Source: Nipponacmea schrenckii (taxonomy: Eukaryota > Mollusca > Gastropoda > Lottiidae). Taken from it: a DNA stretch of 64,000 nucleotides. How positions within the stretch are numbered: the first letter of the stretch is position 1; each line of letters starts with the position of its first letter. The stretch is from NCBI GenBank assembly GCA_030562195.1, contig CM060200.1:26637023-26701022 (forward strand), written 5' to 3'. The notes beneath the pieces are model-generated. The model was not told where the DNA came from. It was given only the letters and a program-made list of their open reading frames with translations, and did not search any database. Made by a program: the position numbers and the translations under genes. Shown here one piece after another: positions 12,153-23,689 of the stretch.

Positions 12153-15100
12153 CCATAGACGCTGGGTCAGATTTTGACGTGCAAAATTCTATTTGTAAAT
12201 AAGAAACATTACCTATATATTCGATAGCTAGAATACCTATTTTCTTATTCAGTTAGTGACATTAGAAAAGATTTGTCTGTATCTTGTAGCCTTTTGGTTA
12301 ATTATACAACAGAAGAGGAGAATTTAAATATGTTCATTCTTCCCAATTGATTATTTAATAATATTTTTTTGACTATTTCAGTTGAAAAATTGCCAAATAA
12401 TTCCATAATCGATATGACTGTATTTATTTCAGAAACTTGGGCCAACTATCTTTCTTTAATATAAATAAATCGACCGAAAAGACTATATATTCTTGAAGAA
12501 AAGACATGATACACTCCTCAAGCCACGTTTCCAACATGAACCAGGATTAAGTCTGGATTAAGTTTTCGATGTGATGATGGGTTAGGAAAAGAAGACTGGA
12601 TGTAAAAGGTAATGCGTCTAAAAATACACAAGTACATGTTCATTAAATGAAGATAGATCTGTGGCGATCAAGTACATGACCGCAGAAGAAATATAATGTT
12701 ATAGCAGTCCAAAGTTCTGACTATTGAAAAAGTATTATTCAATATGATGATGATTTTACGAGATTGTTCAACTGGAAAACATTTAATTTATTACTCGAGA
12801 TTCTCACACTCAATAATTATTGAAAACGGTGCATCGTGCAGGGAATTCAATATACTAGACAACACAGTTCAAGTAAACAACCATTATTATAAAAGTACAA
12901 CTTCGCAATTGAAAAGAAATGTGAAAATGAAATATTTTGCGGAAAAAGGTTTCAGTATAAGGTTACAGACACCGGCCTCTTGATTTCTATGAATTCAAAA
13001 TTCATAATTTATAATCTTTAAAATTCAGATGTAAACCCGTACATTTTTAGATTATAAAGAATTTTTTTCTCTCAAAAATGTGGGTTCAAAATTGAGAACG
13101 ATTTGGAAAACGTATTGTTTCATGGGGATTACATTTTTGTGGTTTTCGTAAGCTTATTATAAACTAAACTGCTAAAAGATAAATAAAGTTTGTTGTTTGA
13201 GTTGATGGCAGTTGAATGACGAGTGTCATAACTTGTAGATATACAATGGTCTGTATCCGACGTTTTGCAAGCTTGGTATGTATAAATGAACTTGAATGGA
13301 ATGAGGGCGAATTACGCCATGCAGTGTGTTAAGAGGGACATCTTGTCAGTAGAATGCTATATATTTCCAACTATCAGTGGATCGGTAGAGTGAACAATCT
13401 ATAGCACATATGACCTTGTTTCCATTGAATGAACAAGACGCTTTTTCCATTTGTATAATTTGATTCTAATTTATTTACAGGTTGTTTGATGCCGACGAGA
13501 ATAAGAAGCTAATAAAGCGATTCAGCGAACAAATATGTTGGATGTGTTAAAGCTGGTTACCTTAGTTTGCACTTTGTAAATATTATAGTCATAGCTTGAT
13601 GTCAAAAAGTACATGTATTTGATTTACACTATTGTGAAAAAAGGCTAACAATGAATCTTGACACAAAACTATGATTTTCTATTCTTAAAAGCGATAAAAT
13701 CGGCAACGTCTGTGCTTATGTGGTATATTTCAAGGATTTGAGGACATAAAATGTGATGTTCTTGGACATGTGACACTGTTACCCTTATCTATGTTATTTA
13801 TAATCCTAGCAGATGAGGCGCAATCAATAAAACAAACGATAATTTCGAACAAATTATCCTTTTTCAATAACACAAGCTACTGCACTTTACGGTGCACAGC
13901 AGTTTATAGTGGTAGTTTATATTTGACAACTATGCATTCTATTTCCACAGTATTTGATGGATCGTGACGGTTTTACATGACTTAGTGTGAAAATTAAGGC
14001 AAAATGACATTGAAATAGAGTGCAATAAAATGATATCAAAGAAGATGTTAACAGTAGTGATGAATTGTAAAGAAGGTTATATAAAGGGCCTATTACCCAT
14101 GTGCATATAATACACTCATATATTCCCTATGTAATTTAAGCCTTATAGTTACATACGGGATGGTATAGGTATATTTTGTGACATGCAATGTAAAGACATG
14201 GATATATAAAATATGAGATAATAATTCTGTAGTTTCTAGTGAATACGATACTATTTAAAAATGGATTACAAAGCAAAAGGAATGAAGGCGTATTTATCAG
14301 CAATAGAAAAGAACAAGTCACCCGTCATCTCTACTACATCTTTTAAACATAGAAAGAAGGTGAGCATGAAGTTTGTAATGCCAACCCACCCCATGCTAAT
14401 TTTATTAAGCACGTAACTTTAATGAGATATTCGTTATATATCATTTTCAGAAATGGGAATTCTTTACTGTAGAGCTGATCAAAAATAATTTTCACAGCAC
14501 ACCCTTAAAAATTAATTTGAACCTTGAAAGTCATGTTTGTCCACAGTTATCCGCGATCAAAAGTTTAAATCACAGGTCGGCATTTCTTGAGATTCTGCAC
14601 TGAACAGAAAGACATAATGAGTTTAAGTTTAAGCTTGTTTCTAAAACAACGTATTGGTTCATGTATATATCCAAATGTTGCCTTTGGGACATGAAGTTTA
14701 AAGGGATAATAGGCGTTAGAATACACTCGTCCTACGGGTTATATTTTGTGTTTAATATTGACTATTAGTTAAATAAGTATGCATCCCACACTTTACCAAA
14801 ATTTAAAAAGCCACAATAAAAACATATTCGTCAAGGACGCGTGAAAACCCACATGTTAGATAGGGGGGGGGGGGCTACTATCTCGTAGTTCCGGGAAAGC
14901 ACGGGCCTAGGAGTCAGACCTAATTTTTATTTCCTCGCACCCTTTATATTTACACGATTTGAAAATCGCTTGATGGATGGCTCAAGCGTTTTATGATTAA
15001 CTACTTTATTTTGGGGATTTATCGGATTTAAGAGGGATTTTGATGTACTAGAACTTCTAAAGACTATTTATATAATATATTCAAGACCCAAATCAATCCC

Positions 15101-16290
15101 CCAAAAAGGCGGAGCAGTCGTTTTAAAGTATTTCAATTTTAAAACAACTCTTAACATTATATTACAATTTTATTTCCACTGTGATAGTATCGTAGCCTAG
15201 AACGTTAATAAACGTTAGAGAATGACTGAGAGCGATGAAGATGTAAAGTAAGATAGGCAGCAAACCAACGTTTATTCAATATTCAATTTAACATCCTCCC
15301 TTTAAAAATTTTCAACTATAAGTATAACGACTCGGAAAATTATCTTCCTAACTTTTTCATTTTAACATTCATAAAGTAGTAATGTTTATATTGATTTTAG
15401 ATATCAAAAGGCACCTGCAAAGTAAATACTTCCCTATCATTAGTGACTATTCGTTTTATTTCATCCATTGCTATGCTTTTATTGATAAATCATAGCATCA
15501 ATGGCACAGATTCGAAGCTCTATAGTCTGTTAGACATCTATATATTTCTTACAATGGTAAAAACACACTTGTATAGGTTTTATTTCAACTATTTGTTACG
15601 CTTTTATTGATAAATAATGGCATCAATGCCAGAGATTCAAAAAAGCTCTGTAGTCAGTTATACAGGTATATTATAGGCGTTCTCGAATGATTATCCTGCG
15701 ATGGTATACTGTAATTTTAAACTGCCTTCCCCCTATTTGTAATTTGTTTCTTCCCTTGATAAAGTTGAGTATTTAAGGGTGGTATTTGATGACAACTTTT
15801 ATTTTTTATAACTACAATGGTAGAAACACACTTGTATAAGTTGAGGTCCAGATTCTAAACCAACATGTTAAACTATATTGTTCATTATAACATACATGTG
15901 GTGATAGCAGGAATTTAAATTGGACTTGAGATCATCGAGTACAATCGCCAGTTAGCTCCCATAGATAATTACTGCAACTCGTAACCAAACTTTGAGTTAC
16001 TTGTTAAGTTAAGGTGGGTTGGGAAGGTAAACTTTTTTCTCTTTAGACAAAAAAAAAAAAAAAAGAAAATGAAGGGAAAGGTTGGAAAACAACTTCCTAT
16101 TGTCAAAAATTCATAACAATTTCCTATTTTGAAGAATTCTGTTTTTTTTTGTTTCATTTATACTTTATTTAAACTTGGCGAGTGAACGACATCATGGTTC
16201 ATCATGAAGTTATCCAGCCACTTGTCTTCTCCCTTTTTCACAAAATGATGCCAGTCTGCCCCTTCTATAATAAAATGGTTATTTGATAGT
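12153..16290. other. Mostly unassigned; one partial duplication
   Basis: No gene is supported. Two related ~85-bp segments lie at 15454-15540 and 15580-15665 (shared GCTTTTATTGATAAATNATG and GCATCAATG), and a short shared block around AAACACACTTGTATA lies at 15551 and 15816. A possible terminal exon at 13481-13552 is discussed under rejected items. Poly(G) lies at ~14863-14874. Confidence 0.5.
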
Positions 16291-16299
16291 CGACCTAAG

Positions 16300-16990
16300 C
16301 AGTTGGAGCCTGCACCCATATAGTATATCGCAACTGTTGTTGGAGAGATGGGACAATGCTATGAATCGTCCGACGACCTTGGTCCATCTTTACATGTATG
16401 ATAGCATGCTGATAAATTATCGTGATAGTCGTGATCAACCTCATATCGTTTAGACAAGATAGTTGATGGTAGTCGTAGTATATAGTATCTGAACTAATTG
16501 GAATGTATGGTACTGTTGATTTGGTAGTTTTGGTAGTCGTGCGTTGAAGTAGGATCTGGAAAAATTGGCACTGACGTTTTGGTAGTTGTGTAAAATAAGA
16601 ATAAATTGGTGCCACAAAATAGTTGTTGGTAGTTGTAGTTATAGCATCTGGATAGATTGGTGCTGATGGTGGTATTTGTGTAGGGTAACATCAGGTTGGT
16701 GACGGTTCAATAGACACCTGGTAGTTGTCGGTAGTCGTGTGTGGTAGTAGGATCTGGATAGATTGGTACTGATGGTGGTAGTATTGTAAGGTAACAGAAT
16801 ATACAGGATATAATCAAATGGTTGGTTCTGCTGCTTTGACAGTTGTTGGTAGTTTGTACTTGCCATTACTGGATCTGGATAATAAAACGTAGGATCTTGG
16901 TTGGTACTGTTAGTTTGATATTTGTTGGTAGTAGGTTTGGTTCTGTTGGTTTGATAGTTGTTGGTAGTTGGTAGTATTATCTGAATCAAT
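16300..16990. repeat. Degenerate GGTAGTTGTTGGTAGT-type repeat region
   Basis: The plus strand is G/T-rich with recurring GGTAGTTG and TCTGGATAGATTGGTRCTGA blocks spaced roughly 100-150 bp. On the minus strand the blocks read as fragments such as VPIYPDPTTT, APIYPDAITT and VPIFPDPTST in shifting frames with stops. It is either a decayed Thr/Pro-rich coding repeat or a plain minisatellite; I favour the latter. Confidence 0.55.
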
Positions 16991-17194
16991 CGGATGAAAT
17001 GATTGCGGGTTTGATAGCCACGAAGCCATCTTTAACGTTTGGATCACTGAATAAAGTTTTGCACCTCCTGACCACGACCAACCAATGTTTTGTATAAGAT
17101 TAGAGACTTGGTAGTATTTCCAACAAAAGTAAAATAAACATGACTTATGGTATTAGAATGCCATTCTTAAATCTGACATACTGTTTGACTTCTC

Positions 17195-17430
17195 ACAATC
17201 GCAACTTTCTTTCTGTTTTGAAACAGAAATCATTTGTCTTATAACATTTTATAGAGATCTTGACGTTCGAGAAAAAAGAATATTCTCTCTTTTTTGAAAG
17301 AGAAGTCATTTGCTTTATTGAGATCTTCACGTTTGAGAAGAAAAATAATTCTCTCTCTGTTTTGAAACAGATGCCATTTATCTTATAGCCTTTTATAGAT
17401 ATGTATATTTTTTACGTTTGGGAAAAAAGA
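17195..17430 (+). repeat. Three tandem ~85-bp units
   Basis: Units share TTCTNTNTTTTGAAANAGA, CATTTGYYTTAT and GAGATCTTNACGTTYGAGAA. They lie just upstream of the predicted small gene and have no coding potential. Confidence 0.65.
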
Positions 17431-17734
17431 ACTTAGCACGTTTCACTGAATTGTCAATAGAAATTTTAAAATTCAAAGATATCTTTTTTATTGTATATAT
17501 AAGTCAGTTGTTTAAAGGGAAATATATATATAAATGTATTTGGGACAACTAACCTCCTTCTATTCTCGTTTGTGCAAGTTGCATAGTTTTATACAACGAA
17601 CGGAGTAAACGATTGAGCCATATTGGGATATGTCTCTACAAGAGACAAATTTCGTACTTACACGGACTCTAGTTCTAGAATGTATTAAATAGCAAGATTT
17701 GTAGCAGACGAAGTTTCCATAACCTTTTCTTTCT

Positions 17735-17785
17735 GACGTCTGTTTTCGGTTCTCAGTGGTGATGGCGGCCAGGAGTCGACTTTCT
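17735..17785 (+). promoter_or_regulatory. Possible promoter/TSS of the small gene at 17.9 kb
   Basis: A locally GC-richer stretch contains TGACGTC (CRE-like), a pyrimidine-rich TTTCTTTCT and TGATGGCGGCC (YY1-like). These elements are common at housekeeping transcription starts. It lies ~110-160 bp upstream of the first predicted ATG. The ATG inside GATGGCGGCC would open a 16-codon upstream frame. Inferred from motifs only. Confidence 0.35.
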
Positions 17786-17892
17786 ACTCGGCATGAAAAT
17801 CTTCTATTCTAAGGAAATTGTGATATTCAGATGGAATCCTAGCTTTTAATCGGTTTCCAATACTTGATGGGTGCCAAGAAATCATAAAAACT

Positions 17893-20251
17893 ATGTCTTA
17901 TTATTATCAAAAACTTCGGTCAGCCGTGAATTTCGGATTTTGGCGCACTGGATATTATTCTTTCTTCGACCCTGATGCCGAGTCGGTAAGAATTTTAATT
18001 TTTAAGTTTTAAAACACGTTGTGAATATAAATTGACACGATTTTACAATGGAACACAAAAACATATCGTTTATTGTTGTAGATTACAAATAAGAGACGAA
18101 CTACTGTTATTCAGCTTGAGGAGGCAAAACGCATAATATTCATTATCAAAAACGACGTATGTATTACCTAAAAATATTTCCATTACGTAAACTCTTAAAA
18201 TAGTTTTGGCGTTTGGAAATTAATTGATATTTTTAGGTTATGCAATTCATGGACAGATTTTCGTGTAAAGTTTTCATAGCTTTGAAAAAAATATTCGATC
18301 TGCAAAAAAATAAAATAAAATTCCCCTTTAAGCTTAAAGGGGCACAATCTTGATTTTTAGTGGTCGTTTTGGGCCTTTGTTACATTTAAACATTCCTCAG
18401 AAATACTCAAGCTCTAAGAAAATCGCAAAATACCTTGAAATATACCTTAAAAATTTCACTTTTTATTTTTTTTCCGTGCTGTACGCGGCTGGTCTTCAGT
18501 CAGTCTGAAAATTGTGTGTCCTGTTGACAAAATCTACAATTGTTATTACATGTACTTTCTTTTTGTTTTATCAGTGTGGGCCTGCGCAGTAGTCTATTTA
18601 TAACTCTTTGATTTTCCAATATGGCGGGACGTTCATAATATCTTAAGACATTATGATTTTCAAACACGGATAAATATGTATACACATGGATTTGAAGGCT
18701 CAAATTTCAAAGGTAAGCTCTGTAGACTATGTCTGATTAGCTAAACAAAAGATTTCATGTGTTTGAGGCTGTCGGATGATTGTCCGAAACAAATCAAGCC
18801 TGTGCCCCTTTAACCTTAATTTGAGAAAATGATTAGTTTTAAAAGGCGTTCAGACAGCTGAAACTCATGTGCACTATAAATTGATTCAAAAAGATTTTGT
18901 TCAGTATATTTTCACAACCAACCAAACTTTCATGAAATTAAAGAGATTTTTTTTAAAACCCAAGAAAACTCATAAAACTAATCTCAGAATGAATTTTTGG
19001 AATCGTTGTTTACTGAATGACTTTGTTACGGATTTAATGAATCAGAATGATCTGTATGAAAACACGATTCGACATGCCAAGTATAATACTGTTTTGTGTA
19101 TGAAAGAAGTAATTTTAGAATTCAGGAAAAGTATTAACGAAAGTTATTCCAGTCAGTGAATGTAGCAAAATTGTATGTATTAACTATGCTTTTTTTAGTT
19201 TGTATCAGGTACAAAGTCTTGGATAGAGTTAGCAATAGGGCTGGAAGGTTTCACTTGTAGGGATCAGAATACATATGTCTTATTCTATATTACTCTATAT
19301 TGCCTGACGCTCAAGAATTTGATGTCACGTGTTTATGTATTATATTAGCAACATCTGTTCACCATTCCATCCATATTTTGTCACTCTGGGGTCAACTTCT
19401 AGACAGGCTTCCGGGTTCTTCAAATATTTCTTTCTGTTTAACAAAATAGAGCTAGATAATAAAAACTTCTGCTTAAAGGGTAGAGAAATTGCGTTTTACG
19501 TCTTATACTTCCCTACTTCTAGAATGAACGAACAGTCGAAAATTTATTATTATAACACGACTTGGTAAGGTGTAGAAATGTGGGGGAAGGGCGAAATATG
19601 ACCCCCCTTCCCTCCCAACGCTTAGCTTAACCACAAACCTGATAATTACTAGACTCGATTGGATCAGGCTATAAAAGATAGGAAAGAAATCAGATATGGT
19701 ATAAACAGTATTTTATTGACAGCGATATAATACAATTAAAACATAACAAGACATAAACCAAACTGCTTTATAGATATCAACAATAGATGTTCTCCCTCAT
19801 CTACCTATATCCATCAAAACAGGCGTGGTTGTCTTTTATTATTTTTATCAATAATTTGAAATTGAAACGAATACCTGCCTTCACGCCAACGAATAAAAAA
19901 TTTCCTGGCACGATGCCTAGACAACGCTTCAGATGTTTTTCTTTTCACTGATAACATGAACCATCAAAATCAGTTATTAAATTAAAATAGATGTTAATAT
20001 AAATGACTCTGATAACTGATTAATGTTTACGTCAGGTTTAGAATATGCTTTTATAATACTACCTGTATCACATTAACAATATTAACGATATGGACTCATT
20101 GAAAGGTATATCGAGTTGTTGATAAGACATATATCATGTTGATAAACACTATCACGCGTGGCACTTTTTGTTTCAGAAGGACGAGCAACAAGCGGCTCGC
20201 CTAGATGAGTGGAGGCCCGTGAACTGTAGTCGGCTCCTCCCCCAGGATTAG
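17893..20251 (+). CDS. Small unrecognised gene, three predicted exons (80 aa)
   Basis: Predicted exons are 17893-17985, 18082-18156 and 20177-20251, all phase 0 with consensus sites (TCG|GTAAGA, TTGTAG|ATT, GAC|GTATGT, GTTTCAG|AAG). The product starts MSYYYQKLRSAVNFGFWRTG, continues ITNKRRTTVIQLEEAKRI in exon 2, and ends DEWRPVNCSRLLPQD then TAG. Exons 1 and 3 are clearly GC-richer than their surroundings and keep sense codons to the splice sites, which argues for coding. The protein is basic and aromatic at the N terminus, with no signal peptide, transmembrane segment or domain I recognise. A further exon inside the 2-kb second intron, which holds a MITE at 18334-18813, cannot be excluded. 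I assign no function. The weakest link is that exon 3 joins directly to exon 2. Confidence 0.55.
18334..18813 (-). mobile_element. TTAA-flanked MITE, copy 2 (inverted)
   Basis: Reverse-oriented relative of 11270-11756 with TTAA at both ends (18334-18337, 18810-18813) and AGGGGCAC..CTTGATTT inverted repeats. It sits inside the predicted second intron of the small gene. Immediately outside its left end, CCCC at 18323-18326 followed by TTTAAG makes a perfect 20-bp palindrome with the element end. Confidence 0.8.
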
Positions 20252-21204
20252 AAAAATATATGCTCTCTATTTTTCTATGGGTGGGTTTAGTTCAACCAGT
20301 CATTTCTCGGAAGTGACATCCCTCAGAATACTTAGTTAAACTCAATGTAAGAAATCTTTGGACGTATTAAGGCTTAATTAACAGGAATCATGTTATCCTG
20401 TTTCAATTGTTTTTCAAGTAGTAAACGTTGTAACACATGTTGAGATATAGGTCACAGCGATTTATTGTTTATTATCTCCAGGCAATATAATATACTGTAT
20501 ATCATTACACGTGTTTCTCTAGTGTCTCTCTCGTATTCTATTATCAATATAATACCTTTAACATGTGGATTATCTGGGTTCTTTATCTTATCTTGGTTCC
20601 TTACGTTACATTATTTAGAAAATCTCAAAGTAAGCTCAATGGTTATAATTTTGATTAATGCCCTTTAGACTATTCATATGCCATTATGTTACCTTACCTT
20701 TCTCTTTAAATATGAAACTTTTTTAGTTAGATTTCCTTACATTCAGAAACATTCTTAGAATTGATTATGTCGATTTAACAGATCGATGCCTTAAAGTCAA
20801 CAGCATTGGTGAAAGTCGTTGTCCAGGCAATGGGTACTTCCGGTTTGATCTGTTTGTTGTTGTTGGGATTTGGTATCAAATATATAGCGTTGTATGCTAT
20901 TGTACTTTAATATTGATTAGTTATATAGAATGATAATGTATAATGATAGATCCTTGTCTCACACCTGATATATCTTGTAAGTAGGTCAGTCATTCCTCAT
21001 TTTGACAGATCGTATTATATAATAAGTTTCTATCATTAGCCAAAAATAGTTCATAGTAAACCAAATATTGCTGTTAGATAAAGGTATCGTGATAAATGTT
21101 GCTTATACATATCCAAGGACAATTAACGTAATTATTAAAGGAATACTACGTCTTAGAATGAACATAAAATTTTAAATTTTAGACTTAGGAGAATAAGAAA
21201 ATAT
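20252..21204. other. No feature recognised
   Basis: Downstream flank of the small gene. AT-rich, without a recognised repeat or gene; a 67-codon hydrophobic frame at 20465-20668 looks like chance in AT-rich DNA. Confidence 0.5.
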
Positions 21205-23489
21205 ATAAATATACCTGCTGACATAAAAAGCCTAAAAGAACCATTCTATAATCCGATTAATCCAAAAAACGTAGTAATTATCAATAAAAATGCAATACAA
21301 TTATTAAAAAAAGAGTAAACTAGAATTGCTTACAATTATGAACGTATTTCGAGAGCCTTAAAATATTTTGTAGGCTAAATTTGCAATGACCTACTTCTAG
21401 ACAATATATTGAATATCATTTTACCTAGTTTTCAAAGTCATAAAATAATTAGGTCACACCTTCCGTAACGGTTAATGATGGCGAAAATATGAAAATTATC
21501 AATTTTTGCTGTATTTAAGTACACTTATCTCTATGAATTTTTTAAGTAAGCCAAATTAAAAAATATCTACTCGTAGACAATATATTGAATATTATTTGAC
21601 CTAATTTTCAAGGTCATAGATTAAGTGGGTCACACCTTCCGTACCCGTTAAAGTGACCTAATTTTGAAAAAATCGAAATTTAAATAATTCGAAAGAAAAT
21701 ACGAAATTTGAAAATCGGTCTCCAAGAAAAGGTAGATAATGATCCATTGTATCTATGTGCTAAATTTCATCAAAATCGGTCTATCAGTAGTGTCTGAATT
21801 TCGGATTTAAGAATTGTAACAAAAATTCAAAATGGCGGCCGATATGGCAGCTTGACCTAATTATTTAGGTCAAATCAATTACTATTGACAAGTTATTTAT
21901 AAAACAGTTTTCACTTTTCACCTAGCAATTATAGACCGGAAGTTACGTAATTACGTCATTTGAGGCTAAACCGGAAGTGGAATTTTTTTTTCACATTTTT
22001 TCAAAAATTATAAACATATCGCCTATCAACTGGTAAAGTTTCAAAATTTTACCATTTATATTAAAGGAAATCTCGGTCTGAAATTTTTGCCGATGACCCT
22101 TGAATATTGAATTGCAAATCGTGGGTAAAATATTTAACCTAATTGCATAAAACCTATAATTGTTAGTTGACAAATACATTGAAGTTTTCAAATCTGAAAA
22201 TCCGGTCAAAATCGAACTGAAAATAAACTTGCTAAAGCAAAAAAACCTGAACTTCCGGTTCTCACTTCCTGTCAGAGATAGAACTTCCGGTTTTGTTTTA
22301 TTTGATAATTGAAATCATTCTAAGATCAACTGTAGATTTAGAATTTCTGCACCTTTTACCAGTTTGTCTGCAAACTCATCCAAGAATTACAAAAAAAAAC
22401 TAGAATTGCTTACAATTATGAACGTATTTCGAGAGCCTTAAAATATTATGTAGGCTAAATTTGCAATTACCTACATCTAGACAATATATTGAATATCATT
22501 TGACCTAGTTTTCAAAGTCATAAAATAATTAGGTCACACCTTCCGTAACGGTTAATGATGGCGAAAATATGAAAATTATCAATTTTTGCTGTATTTAAGT
22601 ACACTTATCTCTATGAATTTTTTAAGTAAGCCAAATTAAAAAATATCTACTCTTAGACAATATATTGAATATTATTTGACCTAATTTTCAAGGTCATAGA
22701 TTAAGTGGGTCACACCTTCCGTACCTGTTAAAGTGACCTAATTTTGAAAAAATCGAAATTTAAATAATTCGAAAGAAAATACGAAATTTGAAAATCGGTC
22801 TCCAAGAAAAGGTAGATAATGATCCATTGTATCTATGTGCTAAATTTCATCAAAATCGGTCTATCAGTAGTGTCTGAATTTCGGATTTAAGAATTGTAAC
22901 GAAAATTCAAAATGGCGGCCGATATGGCAGCTTGACCTAATTATTTAGGTCAAATCAATTACTATTGACAAGTTATTTATAAAACAGTTTTCACTTTTCA
23001 CCTAGCAGTTATAGACCGGAAGTTACGTAATTACGTCATTTGAGGCTAAACCGGAAGTGGAATTTTTTTTTCACATTTTTTCAAAAATTATAAACATATC
23101 GCCTATCAACTGGTAAAGTTTCAAAATTTTACCATTTATATTAAAGGAGAAATCACGGTCTGAAAATTTTGCCGATGACCCTTGAATATTGAATTGCAAA
23201 TCGTGGGTAAAATATTCAACCTAATTGCATAAAACCTATAATTGTTAGTTGAAAAATACATTGAAGTTTTCAAATCTGAAAATCCGGTCAAAATCGAACT
23301 GAAAATAAACTTGCTAAAGCAAAAAAACCTGAACTTCCGGTTCTCACTTCCTGTCAGAGATAGAACTTCCGGTTTTGTTTTATTTGATAATAGAAATCAT
23401 TCTAAGATCAACTGTAGATTTAGAATTTCTGCACCTTTTACCAGTTTGTCTGCAAACTCATCCAAGAATTACAAAAAAAAAAAAAAAAA
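21205..23489 (+). repeat. Repeat block A: head plus two ~1.09-kb tandem units
   Basis: A ~114-bp head (21205-21318) precedes unit 1 (21319-22399) and unit 2 (22400-23489). Each unit starts CTAGAATTGCTTACAATTATG and ends CTCATCCAAGAATTAC plus poly(A); the next unit starts directly after the A-run. The units are nearly identical except for scattered changes. Internal landmarks are two TGACCT..AGGTCA everted repeats, CAAAATGGCGGCC, and an ACCGGAAGT/TTACGTCA/ACCGGAAGT cluster (21934-21980 in unit 1). The same head and units recur at 29222-31530. Strand is arbitrary, set by the poly(A). Confidence 0.9.
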
Positions 23490-23660
23490 CTAGAGCCGTA
23501 CGCCTAACGGCACTGAAGCAGTGCGTTCCATCCAGGGATACGTTCGTTAAGCAAAAGACAGAAAGGGTATATTTAAAAAAATGTGCATTATAAATGGATT
23601 TGGATTTCATAACAAACGCTCCTATCCCCCCTCCCATTCCCCCCCCCCCCCCCCCCCCCA
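23490..23660. other. Divergent block A tail with short inverted repeats and poly(C)
   Basis: After the poly(A) of unit 2 comes GCCGT..AACGGC and then CACTGAAGCAGTGCGTTC, which shares GCAGTGCGTTC with the hairpin at 25531-25556. A C-run of ~18 lies at 23640-23658. The proteins read through here (Gly-rich on minus) are low-complexity artefacts. Confidence 0.5.
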
Positions 23661-23689
23661 ATGGATTGTTTCATATTCGCAATTCGCAA

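Noticed and set aside
13481..13552. Possible terminal exon LFDADENKKLIKRFSEQICWMC
   Set aside because: It has an acceptor (TTTATTTACAG) and decent codons, but no partner exon of matching phase was found nearby.
18869..19159. 96-codon frame in the intron of the small gene
   Set aside because: Lys/Asn/Phe-rich composition typical of AT-rich noncoding DNA; no recognisable motif.
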